64,000 nucleotides of DNA from Owenia fusiformis (lineage: Eukaryota > Annelida > Polychaeta > Sabellida > Oweniidae): NCBI GenBank assembly GCA_903813345.2, contig CAIIXF020000008.1, positions 25,590,822 to 25,654,821 of the forward strand. Reading direction: 5' to 3'. The notes below the pieces were generated by a model. The model was not told the origin of the DNA, searched no databases, and worked only from the letters and a program-made list of their open reading frames with translations. Positions within the stretch are counted from its first letter, which is position 1; the number at the start of each line of letters is the position of its first letter. Below are positions 1-21,871 of the stretch, one piece after another. Position numbers and translations under genes: made by a program.

Positions 1-89
1 AAATATTCAGAGATGTTAAAAGATGAGGTTTAACACGCCAGACAAATAATGCTACTTCACCTACGAAAGAAGTTTGAACAAGTACATAC

Positions 90-2444
90 CTTCATTATGG
101 CTAGGGGGTGGAGCTAGGGCCAAGAACTTATGCATGTTATATTTCACCTCTCTCTGTTCCTCCCTCCCCTCAGGACGAATATTCTCAATCTCTTCTTTCA
201 GCCTAAAGAAAAGAAATTACACTTGAAAGAGCTTATTTAACAGTTTTTATAAAAATGACAGAGAATACGATATTTCAAGATAAAGTAAGACAAAAATTGC
301 ATTTTTCTTGGGATAATAACTGGTACCTTTTCATCAAAAGAATTCTGTCTTTCTTTACTTCTTTCTCTCGCTTTATTCTCTTATTGAGTATTCTGTCGTA
401 TTTCCGTATCTTCAATATTCCTTCCCTTATTTTGGGTTCAAGGTTATCAAGGTCACTCTCAATTTTTTTAGAGTCATCTGAAATGTAATAATAGTGCATT
501 ATAAATAAAAAAAAACATTAAACTAAAACCTCAATTTTTTTATACAAAAGTACCAAATATCTGTATCAATCAAGATAAATTAAATATTTTTAAAAAAATG
601 AATGAAGAAACACCAACAGATATGTGTTTGGGTGAATGTACATGTCTACTGTTAGTCCAATAACTCCAATTCTCCACTTACAGATCAATTTGAACATCCA
701 TACAGAATTTAATATGTTGTATTATTCACATCTGATGTAAAAGTACTAACCTTCAGGTTTCTCCTTAATTGAATATTGAGCTAGCTCCTCTTTCATTTCT
801 CCCTTGACTTGATTCTTTATCTCATCTCTTATCTGCTTGATGATATCTCTTTCCTCATCACTGTCAACATCATCATCATCATTATCACCTAAAGGCAGCC
901 ATTTTAAATGTTAATTCTTTGAAGAGTGCATTTTGTATTTCACTTACAGGATGTGGAAGATCATTTCACCTATACTTTGGACAAAAGTTGGACAAGTTGT
1001 TTGAGAGATTCCATGTAAAGATTAGGTATAGTGTCATTAGGTATATCATTTAGCTATGTTTGAATTGTAATAAAGAATGAATTTACAGATCAAATTAACT
1101 TGTCTTGTTAAAGTAGTCCTTTACATGTGTGCAATTCTAGAAAGTTGAACAAAATTGTAGGTATCATAATTCAATAATTTCCTGGGGAAAAAAACAAAAT
1201 ACATGTACATGTACCTCCAACTGGCAACAATTGCCGTAAGCTGTTGTATTCTTGTAGCATTTCATTGTGTTTCTCATCATCCGTCTTTGCAGAGCTGATT
1301 TGTATTCTTCCTTGTGCACCTTGTGTCATGTTCTCTTCAAAATCACTATCTAGATCACTGTTGTCTGATGATGTCAAATCTTCAACTTCAATATCAGAAC
1401 CCTTAAAATATACAACTGATTACGGCATGTGTTGAAGTGAAATAAATAATAATTTTAGAAACATATTGGCTGGTGTGTCCATATACCAGGTACTATAAGC
1501 ATATTGAGTGGTGGCTATAATTAATGACAGTTTGTATACATAAAATTATTACCAATAGCCTATACTTGTGAACAGTTTGATATAGAGAAATATACAGCGT
1601 GACTAACTCAAACAGAAACACATCAATGAATAATTGATTAACATTGTTGAGCCCTAATTGATATATCAAAATGGTTCTTGAAGAAATTGGTACAATATCA
1701 ACAACACTGTAAAAAAATACAATATTTTGCTCTCATCATACCATGTCTTGCCTATTTTCTAAAAAATAAATGATATTATCACCATGGACTTCAAAAGAAA
1801 TTGCAGTTTCATTTGTCCAAAAATTGTAAACAAAAAGATGAATGGACAAGTAGGTAATTCACCCTCCACAAATTTTCTGTAAAATTTACATTGGTATATG
1901 GTACATTCTAAGCATTTCAAACTATAATTTGTTAATGTATTTATAATTAATTTTACAAGATTGCTTTTTTCTCTTTTTCTTTTTTTGTGGGGTCGCACAT
2001 CGCACACATCCAATATTCTACACTCTCTATCTCTTATAATTCATTTAAAAATTTAATATAGCAATAGTCAACATTATAGAAGAATACAATATTGATCATG
2101 ACAATCATTGAATTTATGAGAGAACTATTCATCAATATTCCACATTGCCTACCTTTGAAATCCCACGATATTACTGTACAATAAGAGGACAAAAATTTGA
2201 AAGAGGATGGAAATTCATCCTTTTCAGGAAATTATGACTAACAACATACATGTACCTCTTCATTTCCATAATTGTCAGGAGGTAACACTTCTATGGACTG
2301 GTAATTATTAAGACTCCTTCTGTTGATGTCTGGAGTTTCATTAAGAGATGCTCTACTACCAGTCCTTGATGTGTTTCTAGGGGGCCTAGCAATATCAGCC
2401 AATATTCCAGGTTCAATGTCCATCCTATTGGTTGGCTTCGGCAT
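90..2444 (-). CDS. FSIP1: FSIP1-like fibrous sheath-interacting protein, N-terminal part (runs off left edge)
   Basis: Five minus-strand exons join in frame: 2444-2256, 1401-1215, 888-751, 477-327 and 202-90; the last ends at a GT donor, so the gene continues beyond the window. About 259 residues are visible. The opening MDIEPGILADIARP and a following TGSRASL resemble the start of vertebrate FSIP1. The fourth exon carries the conserved coiled-coil block (KIRKYDRILNKRIKREKEVK), and the fifth has the KFLALAP segment matching the family's KKFLSL. The third exon is very acidic (GDNDDDDVDSDEE). FSIP1 is known as a sperm flagellum fibrous-sheath/AKAP-associated protein, so a testis or ciliary role is inferred. 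I took the ATG at 2444; the exon's acceptor is at 2456, and an in-frame ATG 7 codons downstream aligns better with the vertebrate start. A 5' noncoding exon probably lies further right. Confidence 0.85.
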
Positions 2445-3023
2445 TATGGATGAATCCTAAAATGATAATTATGAGCATATATTAGAGAAAGGAACCATCA
2501 TTTACATGAAGACTAGTTATATAATCAATTTCATAATATGTGTTTACTGATTTAAACTCCCAGGGCAGTGTTGCAAAGTTGTAGTCTTTCATAAAGTCTT
2601 CAACATACATGCCCATTGTCCATGTATACATTTGCAGTTGGCAAATCAGATGAAGCTCCTGTCATTTCAAGCAATTCTATGGGGAACATTATCAGAAAAA
2701 TTCAAAAGAATCTTTTTGGTGATCTTTTCACTATTTTTCAGTCACATTTTCAGAGGGCTGAAAAGGGTCATTTTAAGGGTCATTCTGACAATGATCATTG
2801 TGATCCTGGTCATATAAATGATATTTGGGTCCTTGAGAGACGAGAGTATGAATAGTAAAACTGACTGAAGGTCAAAAAGCAGAACTCTGTTATCTATTAA
2901 AAAAATTAAAAAGTCCACATGTTCATTTCCTGTTTGGTGTAAATTTCTAATAACTACTCCGAGACTTACTTCCTGCGAAAGCTATTTGGATTTTGATATA
3001 ATAGCTTTCCCACGGAGCATTTG

Positions 3024-3502
3024 GACAGCTCAATGATCGTGACCTTTGAAATCGAATTAAGTCGATCCGCGGCTTACTTTTGGTCTCTAACTGTGTCACA
3101 CATCAGTATCATCAATCCGTGTAAGTATTGGAGCGCTGGAGTACTTCTTTTTCGATCAAGACTTGTAATTGTTAGTCGAGTGAATGGTTTTACTGCCAAA
3201 TTCCAATATGGCGGTTTCTGCTCGGACATTTTCGTAAATCTCCGGAGGTTGTCCGAACCTAACTAATTCTCAAAATTCATTTCGTTCGTTGCGTATCTCG
3301 CACCTAGCAAACCGCCATATTGGAAATAGGTCTGTAAAACTTTAACTCGATGAACAATTTACAAGTCTTGATCGAAAAAGAAGTACTCCAGCGCTCCAAT
3401 ACTTACACGGATTGATGATACTGATGTAAGACACAGTTAGAGACCAAAAGTAAGCCGCGGATCGACTTAATTCAATTTCAAAGGTCACTATTGATCAGCT
3501 GT
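3024..3502. repeat. Long palindrome (two ~194-bp arms)
   Basis: Left arm 3024-3217 reappears as its reverse complement at 3309-3502. Both include the segments GTCGATCCGCGGC, the block around AAGTATTGGAGCGCTGGAG, and AATATGGCGGTTT, separated by a ~90-bp loop. Identity looks high with few indels. This is the form of a fold-back or hairpin MITE. I do not see a clear target-site duplication. Confidence 0.8.
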
Positions 3503-4379
3503 TCACTTCTCCGTTTGAGAGCCATAAGTTTCAAAATCTAACATGGCTCTCGAAGTGAGTAACCCGAGACCTTACAATAGAAGACTTGCTGGTATGAAAT
3601 TCAGACGAAACAATGCAATATTTCACCATGGGATGCTTCAATTAATACAATTTCTATCATCACAAATATTTTTTGAATAGGTCTAATAAAAAAATGATTA
3701 TTATTTATACCGTATATAACAGTTTTCTTGAATACATGGCACGTAAAATAACTTCTGACAGCTAGCCTACATGTACAGTATGTTTTTGATTTTACCTCTG
3801 CAAATGTCAATGTAAAATGTTTATTGGGGTAAAGACTACATAAGTAAAGCAATGCAAATATTTATGAATCAAAATTAGGATTATAGGAACACAAAAAAAT
3901 ACATATAATAGATGATACATTTATAGTTGACATAATTGCTGGGCAACACAAGAATTTTTTGATTTTTTACAATTTGTATATCATTTTAAGTCACAACAGG
4001 AAGGGCTAAAACATTTGCAAACGGGTGCAATACAAAGGATCTAACGGTATATATCATATATCGTATCTTATAAGTAAAATAACTTACATGTAAATGCAAA
4101 CATCCAGATATGAAGGAGAAATTATGAAATTTGAAAAATGTTGACCACCATCTTGGAATCTGGTGTAAACTCCAGATAAATTGCAGAATTAGCTAGAAGT
4201 GTAATATGCTGTATGTTTTACTTCAATGACAACAGATATATCTGAATGTGACATGTGATTTAGTTTCCTAAAAAATGTTAAGTAAATCTTGCTCTTGTAT
4301 AATTACAAAACATATAGTCTACAAACGAAATTCAATCGCTGGTTTTCTGAAATTTTATCCGCAACATAAACCTTAGATC

Positions 4380-4964
4380 GGGTGTTACTAAATACCACCT
4401 AGGTGTCCCCTTGGGCACCTGGAATTCTAATTTCATTTTAAACCACGTACACATTTTAAATATAGTATTATTTCCTTTGTCATATTAACTTGACATTTAA
4501 TAGGCATGAAATAATAATTTGTAGTCGAGAATATTGCAAAGAAGATTCGAAAATAAAATGTTTTATTGTTAGAAAAATAGGCACCTGGAATTTTGCTCAT
4601 GTATGGTCACTTATTTGTAGTAATAAAACACTGTTTATGCTAAAGTGTGCATTTACATTTAAAATATATACATTGGTCTTACTTTAGTTGCTAAAATAGT
4701 GAATTTGTAGCATTTTATAGTGAGCAAATTATGAAATATTATCCTAACAAATGACTTTTCGACATTGATCAACATTTTTTAAGAAATTAAAAAAGATCAT
4801 AACCAAACAGAAATATTTACACAAGCTCCATGAAAATACTTTATTTTGTACAATATTAACACTTGGAAAATGTTAGTTTAAAATAAAGTAGTAAAATATG
4901 CCAATAAGCCATTTCAATGGGGACACCTAGGTGTGGGGCACCTAGGTGGTATTTAGTACAACCC
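4380..4964. mobile_element. Non-autonomous TIR element with 8-bp target duplication
   Basis: The left end GGGTGTTACTAAATACC and the right end (reverse complement GGGTTGTACTAAATACC) are terminal inverted repeats continuing through CACCTAGGTG. The element is bounded by an exact 8-bp direct repeat CTTAGATC at 4372-4379 and 4965-4972. No transposase reading frame is present in 585 bp, so it is a MITE. An 8-bp duplication fits hAT, Merlin or P-type elements; GGG ends favour Merlin, but this is not certain. Confidence 0.8.
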
Positions 4965-5189
4965 CTTAGATCTACCGGAAGTTGAATAAACGTGAAAATA
5001 AAAGTTGATCAGTTGATAACCTGTCCGATTATTTGGGTTTATGCATAACTGGTAAGTGAATTCACTTAAATTTACCAAAAAACATATGAAGTGATAACGT
5101 CGAAATACAACTGTATTGATTTCATAGTCAGTATTAAAAGATATAAGGTGCTAGATCTTATTCGCTTCAAATTTTTGAATTTTTTCCCT

Positions 5190-5345
5190 GTGCAGTGCTG
5201 GACCCACGGATCCTGAGCCAGATCCAATCCCCATTGGTGGTAGGCTCAATGAAATAATGACAGGATCGGACACGAATCGAAAAATAGATCTAGTACATCC
5301 AAAAAATTTAATCCTCGCACTGACCTTTACGTTTACCATCTCCAG
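5190..5345. repeat. Diverged dispersed repeat, copy 1
   Basis: Similar to 30215-30370. Both contain GAGCCAGATCCA, then a (C)CCATTGGTGG/CTGTTGGTAG segment, a GAC(T)CGA block, and CTGACCTTTA followed by a ..CCATCT end. Identity is only moderate, so it is an old family of unknown type. Confidence 0.45.
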
Positions 5346-6063
5346 TGTGTCGGATAAGCGGTCGCCATTCAACAAATGCCATCAGAAAAATATATCTGGC
5401 AAACAGTTTTGATGATGCACTTGCCATATCGGTGATCTGGGATCAAATCAGTCATGAAAACCCGAAGATATGCATATTTCTGCCAAGAAACTCACCAAGA
5501 TTGAAAATCCACAACATCTGGATATTCTTTCTTGATCAATCCCAAAACGTTTTTTTTCGTGGATTCTGATTGACCGTGCTCTTGATTCCTTTATTCGAGA
5601 GTTCTGATTGGCTGAAGAATTTACGTGCGTATAAAAACTGCGCAGAAGGTGTCGCCAAATTTTTTTTTTAACTCGAACATTTCCTTCCTCATTCATCTTA
5701 ATATTAGTTTAGTAAATTATAGATATTTATCGTGATGATGCAGTGAATTACAAAATGTGCCACTTTTTCCACATTTTAGTGTAAGTTATGATGAAGTACT
5801 CTATTATGCTCGCTGGCTTCTTTCGGAAATTATTTTTTATATCAGCAATACTCTACCCATAAGATGGTCTCAAGATATATCTAAGGTGTTTAGGATATTA
5901 TATAAGCAACTATAACGAGACATCACTGATTGTCTGGGAGAGAAACCTTTGGCATATCTTTTATCGAAAAAAATTCTTGCACCATTGCATTGCAACGCAG
6001 CTTCAATTCTTACAAATGGTAGTTGGCTTGTACAAATTGTCAGGATCACGTGATACTATTCTT

Positions 6064-6228
6064 CAGGGGTTTCAATAAATATTTTTTCAACAGGCTGAAA
6101 CTTATTTCACTTAAAATAACTTAGGGTAAGGTAAGTAACAGTGAATTTTATTTCTACATATTTGAACAGGCGTAATTGAGATTTGAACAGGCGTTTTCGC
6201 CACCCGCCTGTGCTTATTGAAACCCTTG
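6064..6228. mobile_element. Small TIR element (~165 bp)
   Basis: The left end CAGGGGTTTCAATAA is matched by the inverted right end TTATTGAAACCCTTG, and the inside has two copies of an 'acaggcg' motif. TIRs of the CAGGG type with no coding sequence suggest a hAT-like MITE. The flanks share only TTCTT, so the target duplication is not convincing. Confidence 0.5.
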
Positions 6229-7188
6229 TTCTTGATGAAAAATGAAATCAAAAGTGACAATTCTTAATCATCAGATAACGCAAATATTACCAACAACTAT
6301 ATAATTTTTGTTTTGTTATAATAGATTTATTTCTTCATTAAACATACATTTGTTTAGTACTACAGAGACTTGTTTTGGCAATACAATTAAAATGGCATCT
6401 TTAAACGAAAATTATAGGAGCTTTTTAGTATTCAAAATTAAAACATTAGTCTCTCATATTTCAAGCAGCTTTGTTTACTGGTACTGTGTTATTCTCTGAA
6501 TTACTCTCCAATATAATACCCAGATATAGCTTTTCCATTCAAAGGTACTCCAAATTCCTGTATTATAAAGTCAAGTACAGTAAAAACCTGTCAGTGGTGT
6601 AGCCAGGAAGAAAAAAGTCATATTAAGTTCTATAAGTATGATAATAGCATGCCGTCTTGACATTTCAAGGTAACTTGTTCGAAAAATTATGGCGGTGATT
6701 GAAATGACATTGTAAAGATAAAAGAGCAACAAAATATTTGTAGATTTCTTTGAAAGACTAATATACATCACATGTTGAATTTTTCAAAACAGAAAAAAAC
6801 ATGTATAAATAGATCAATCCATGCCTTCTCTACCTTACGAGAGGTAGTGAAGGCAATTGCTCTACAACTGAACTATTGGACTGAGTAATTCTTCCACATC
6901 ATAAGTGGTCAATCAAACTATAAATATTTATTGAGAATTTTGATTAAATTTCTTAAAGAATTTAAAATTCTGCGAATGCAAAAAAACTTGAAAACACATC
7001 CTTATTTGAACATTTTTGGCTTGTCCCAGTTGCCTTCGGATGAGGGAAGTTTTACTGTGCCTATAGACGAGTAATTTTACATTTTCTTATCGTATTTTCT
7101 AGCTAGGCTGCCTCATCACTGATGGTATCAAGAATATTCTAATGAGGGACTGTTGACATAATCATTCCTTGACAGATACAACTAAACG

Positions 7189-16843
<9,655 letters not shown>

Positions 16844-18373
16844 GCATGAATTAAACATTGAATATTTCTTGTAAAATAAAGTGCTAACCCTGTGTGTTCT
16901 TGTCATGAGAAGAATAGTCTCATTTACAGTGTATTCTTGTCATGACTAAAAATGATTGGTGCAAAATATGAATCGATACTGTATCAGTGCATTTCATTAT
17001 GGATAGTAAAGTATTTTGTTTCTTCAAAGGAAGAGGGTCATTGTTGTATTATTATGAATGAGTCTGAATCATAAACTGTGCTTTTGTTGTACTGCAAGTA
17101 GGCCTGTTGATACACTTTATGCGGTGTAGCTTTAATGATGTACAGTTGAAGAATGTACAGTAAAACTAAAACTAAAAAATTCTTAAAATTGAATAAGGTA
17201 TGTTTTAGAAAAAATGTGACTCTAACCCCCCATAGGAGGAAAGTTAGAGCTGGTCAAAGTAACTGAAATACCCAAAATGTCAGTCGTTTTGACTTGAAGT
17301 GATAAACCCCTATCTTCTTAGAATATGAATTTCTTCATCAATAATGACTCAATATACATGAAGTTAATAAGTAAGCTCAAAGTACTGGGAATTGAATAAG
17401 CTTTCCAATGATACCTCCTATGATTCATTGTTTCAGAGATGATAGGGGGTAGATCTCCCCCCCCCCCCCCATGGGTGTCATTCTCTTAGCCTGACCGTTT
17501 AAGGCATAACACGGCAGTCTATGGATTACTCAAATGTTACACTGAAAGATGTTTGGCTATAAAGTGTTCACTGTAGAGAGATGTTAATATGTGTTTTACT
17601 ATATACAAACTGAGGTAATGGTTATACTGAGCAAATAGACTGAAAATGGGACTGTGGGGTAATATTAAATCATGTATGTTCAATAATAATAGCATGCCAA
17701 ATGATTAAACACCAAATGTAACTCTGTAATCAGTATGAATGTGATTCAGCATTCTAATGTCAATGAGTGCTCTTAAACCTTTCCAAATACATAATGCCAT
17801 ATATTTTTATGAAAATTACTTTATTTATAGATGTACCAGTACATGTATATTGCCATAGCTTAAATGAATAAAGAATATTGTATGTTATATACAATGTATA
17901 TTATAGTTTTCATGTTTTGACATATGGATGAGATTATATTGGAATATATGAACCAGAGAGAAAATACTGCAATGGTCTTTGGGACATGTTTATAGATGGC
18001 AGCTCACACTCGTCACAATTTGTTGTATTCGGTTACATTTTGCAAACCCAACATCAAGAAAACATCAACTTTGTGACATTAAAAACAATGTAATAATGTT
18101 ATTATCTAGATCCCATATATAATTTCTTTGGTATCATCAAAGTCCATGTATTTTTTCAAAATGTTTGAAGCAATAGAGTTATAAAAGGATATTGCCCAGT
18201 ATGGTTTGATGCACATTCAATATTGTAATTCTGGCGCTATAAAGTGAAGTGAAAAATAGTCGTAGTTAGAAATGCTGTCATGTCAGACAAAATCTGTTCC
18301 AAAAATCAGTCTAAGATAACACAATTAGTTCCCATAAGCTCTATTGGTTTACCCATTGAAACATTCCAAATGC
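16844..18373. other. 3' flank of RIOX1, tail-to-tail with MCFD2-like gene A
   Basis: An AATAAA polyadenylation signal lies at 16875-16880, 32 bases after the RIOX1 stop, and another AATAAA near 17867. A run of cytosines lies around 17457-17470. I see no further gene between the two convergent 3' ends. Confidence 0.5.
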
Positions 18374-20591
18374 TTAATTGTTTTTGTTTTCTTTACTGTC
18401 ATATCTATGTTTGAATTCAAAGTAGGAGATGTAGCCATCATCATTGACATCACTCTGTTTTAACACTGTGTCCACTAGTACTGAAACAAACATGTAGACT
18501 TCAGTTAATGTTTAACAAGTGGGGGAAAACTTCACAGATAATAAAACGCCAAGAACTTCTATTCCAGGAATAAATTCAGGAAGAATTGACAGAATAGTAT
18601 TTCTCTAAGTCCCACGTATTACTAATGCTATGAATGTATTACCATTTTACATGCTTTGAACGCATTCTATACACAAACATGATTCAGGAGATTCCATCAT
18701 GTTTGAGAAAGGTATTTAAAAATAACTGGATTACTAGTCACCATGTCTTATGTGACATTCAGGATGAATTAGATAGAATACGATTGATCGATAAGGAATT
18801 TTGTAGAATAATCAAAATATCTCCAAAGATCATTCCCTGAAAATTTCATAGAAAAACATCAAATATTGATAAAGTTCGAGCAAATAGTGTATTATTTCTG
18901 GGACAACCCTCGTATACTTAATACCAAGTACATGTACCTTCTATTTGTTTGACATATTGGTCTTTAGCATGGTTTATATCAATTGCAATCTGTTCCTGTG
19001 ATTTCCCCTCTAGGTTTGCTGGTTTGAAGTTGGCAGGATCATATGGCATCATATGAGCAATTGCTTGGTAGATCTCAATACCATCAAGTGTGTTGCTGTC
19101 GTCGGAATCATGCTGCCTGAAATATCAATTCCAAATTGATAGAGTTTGTTACAATTAGCTTCACTTGAAGATTTTTGGATTATAGATCAGACTGTATCAA
19201 AAATAAATTGGCTGACTCATTATTTTTATAATTTATTTTTCCTATCACTCCTTTTGTAGACTTAACAAAAATGTGCTAACTTACATAGATGTATTGTGAA
19301 ATTCATAAAAAGTCAGTCCTACTTGAAATAATGAAATTCTTTTTCTTCATCTGTCATGGTTTCAGGATCAACTTTGACCTGCCCTTCATAGTGTTCCTGT
19401 ATGTGACTGAAAAATATTTATACAATGATCAAAAAATGATTAAAATGTTATTTTGTACGCCAATGAATCAATCGTCATCAACAGATAACATCACAAAAGG
19501 CAACATTTAAGTTACATACACAAATTACAAAACAACCCAAATATTTGTACCAATACTTCAATACTAGAATAATGGATATGTTACAAGTGAAAAGTTGAAT
19601 TTATAGACTTAAAGAGTAGTTTGTCAATCTGAAATTGTGAAGTTTCTGGTTCTTTTATTCAATCACCAATAACACCCTCCAAGTCATGCTTATCTAAAAA
19701 CTCTCAAATTTTTGAATTTTTTCCAAGATTGTCATTCGATTTTTATTTCATCCAAACAATCAATAACTTCTATATGTGATCAGACGTGAATTTCAGAAGA
19801 CAAAAGTAGGATTGTAAGGACCCAGTGAACAATCTTATTTTTTCTATTCAATTTATTTCATGATTTCTTATAATAACCGTGTGTCTCACAGTGTTGAGGT
19901 GGACCACGTGCATTGCTAACATATCCTTATAGTCATCCTTCCTTAATTAGATTAATTCCTACTTACTGTCCATCGTGCATTGTGTCTGGGTCTTTGAATG
20001 ATTTGAATGTATTTGCATGAGTCAAGGTTGCTATGGTCAGGAACAGAACCATGCTATGAACCACAGTCAGCTCAAACCTGCAGAGTGTTTAAAAACATGT
20101 AAAACACGGTCAACTGTGGGGAGTATAATATATAATTGTTGACATATTTAGGAACTCTTTTTACTTGTTCAAAGTCAACAAAGAAGGTGCCAAATTCAAA
20201 CAATGGAAAGGTTCAGCTTCTTTTCTTGAATTCCTAAAACTTGATTTTCATTGACTGATGCATCTATCCTTTATGATTTTTAATATGCTTTATTCACATA
20301 CTACGCTGACATAATATTTTTTACTTTTATTTACATAAAGGAAGATTGATGGCACAAGTTATAGGTTGTTTTATCTATTTTTTATTATTTAAAGTGCAGA
20401 TTTAGATATTGCATGGGAGACTGAGCCTCGTTAGAGTGGTAGCAAAGAATAGAGAAGTAAATGTTGGAAATCTGCATGCCAATTATAGTGAATCTATAAA
20501 AACGTCAACACTTTATTTCATATTGAAATACTTGTAAAGAGCTTGAATGAAAAATGTTTTGCATCACTTACTTTTTATATAGCTGCATCAT
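18374..20591 (-). CDS. MCFD2-like secreted EF-hand protein, paralog A
   Basis: Five minus-strand exons join in frame: 20591-20572, 20077-19967, 19406-19323, 19116-18938 and 18480-18374, giving 166 aa. The start MMQLYKKFELTVVHS plus MVLFLTIATLTHA is a signal peptide. HIQEHYEGQ and EEKEFHYFK precede two EF-hands: loop 1 DSDDSNTLDGIE and loop 2 DVNDDGYISYFE, both with complete calcium-ligand positions. The order (signal peptide, short linker, two EF-hands at the C-terminus) is that of MCFD2, which works with LMAN1/ERGIC-53 in ER-to-Golgi export of secreted glycoproteins; that role is inferred from the family. The related CGREF1 is an alternative name. It lies head-to-head with paralog B and has the same internal intron positions. 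Confidence 0.85.
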
Positions 20592-21871
20592 AAAATGTGG
20601 TGTTAATTGTTGAATATATGAAGATGTGTTAATTAGCATGTGTTTATAGTACAGGAGACATCTTTTATCTTATCAGAGATATCATCTTCAGTCCACATTC
20701 ATATCTACTGTTACATGCAACGCTGTAGATAATAGAGTGATATTTCATGGACATTTTTGTATTGTTATTATACTTTTGTTTTACTATTGTATATTATGAG
20801 CATGTTGGAATCTAAAAGGATTGAATTTGATTGCAGTAAATGTGACGAATTACAAATTGTCATTCAAATATTTAATCTGAAGGAAAAATCATTTTGAATT
20901 TAGATTACATTTGTATTTATTCATGTAATCTATTTGAAAGTTAAAGTAATGAAAATCATGATAAGTATTTTATTTCATAAGATGTTTATGTCACAATTTA
21001 GATTGATCAGTGTACCAATAATATGGGATATAAAATCTAAGCCTCTAATTTGAGAGATGATGGATACTTTATTAGTGTACATATGGCTCCTTATTAGCGA
21101 CCTCATCTTTTTCTAGTTTAGTTCATTTTTATTTACATACGATGACAACATGCGAGGTAAAGTTAACTTCTACCGAGGATCAAGATCAAAATATTTCTAA
21201 AAATACAGTAAAACTTGTGTATATACATATTGTGTCGAGAAAAAACGTTCAGTGTTGATAGGTGTTCACTACAGATGATTCATACAGTAGTCAATAGAGA
21301 ATGTGTGGAGGAAGGGTGTCCATTAGATACAGATGTTCACTAGAGGGGGGTATTTATACAGATTGCAGAAGTCAGTAGAGTGTGTGCGGAGGAAGGGTGT
21401 CCACAAGAGACAGGTGTTCACTCGAGAAGGGTGTTCACTAAAACGAGTTTTACTGGACAATAGTTAGGTCTATAGTGGATTGTTGGAACACAAGTGAGAG
21501 TGCAAGAGTAGAATCTGATAGACTAATCACATATTCAATAGATAAGATGAGATGAAATTAATGTTTTGTTAAAGTGTTGCCTAACATTTATAACAAAAAC
21601 AAACCAACAGACTTTACAAAATTAAATGTCACGATTCTGCATTCATGTACATTTGACTTCATTTATAGTATTCCCTGGGAAATAACAGGTGTTTTGGGTT
21701 AACTACACTTTTATCAAACATTCAAGTATTTTATTACATATTTTTACTGTTTATTCATGAACACTGACTTAGCCACATGTACCACAATAAGTTCTGTGGA
21801 AATTAAGTTTAATTTTACAGTTGTGTATAGACAAAGGAGATAGTTTGGAGTGTAATAATTATCGTGTCAAA
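20592..21871. promoter_or_regulatory. Divergent intergenic region between the two MCFD2-like genes
   Basis: 1.28 kb between the start codons of two genes transcribed away from each other, so both promoters (or a shared one) should lie here. I cannot point to a TATA box with confidence. A 250-bp pogo-like MITE occupies 21206-21455. The rest is AT-rich. Confidence 0.4.
21206..21455. mobile_element. Pogo-like MITE
   Basis: The left end CAGTAAAACTTGTG and the inverted right end ACGAGTTTTACTG form short TIRs; the left end follows TA. Inside are two diverged copies of a block with GGAGGAAGGGTGTCCA and GTGTTCACT. It resembles the elements at 38131-39063 and 46801-47240, which also start CAG..AAACCT. 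The right flank is GA rather than TA, so the target duplication is imperfect. Confidence 0.55.

Larger units (their letters stand above)
2457..7188. other. Spacer between divergent FSIP1-like and RIOX1 genes
   Basis: No convincing coding exon on either strand. It must hold the promoters of both neighbours, which are transcribed away from each other, but I see no clear core promoter motif. Recognisable contents are a long palindrome (3024-3502), a 585-bp terminal-inverted-repeat element (4380-4964), a diverged dispersed repeat (about 5190-5345) and a short element (6064-6228), each listed separately. The rest is AT-rich and featureless to the eye. Confidence 0.6.

Noticed and set aside
1759-2013. 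Open frame MDVCDVRPHKKRKREKS on the minus strand in the FSIP1-like intron
   Set aside because: Resembles part of the sequence at 31710-31790 (ACAAGATTGCTT plus a T/C run), so it is probably repeat-derived; not conserved with FSIP1.
6830-6890. Minus-strand TAGTTCAGTTGTAGAGCA resembling a tRNA A box
   Set aside because: No B box at the right distance and no acceptor stem; probably chance or a decayed SINE.
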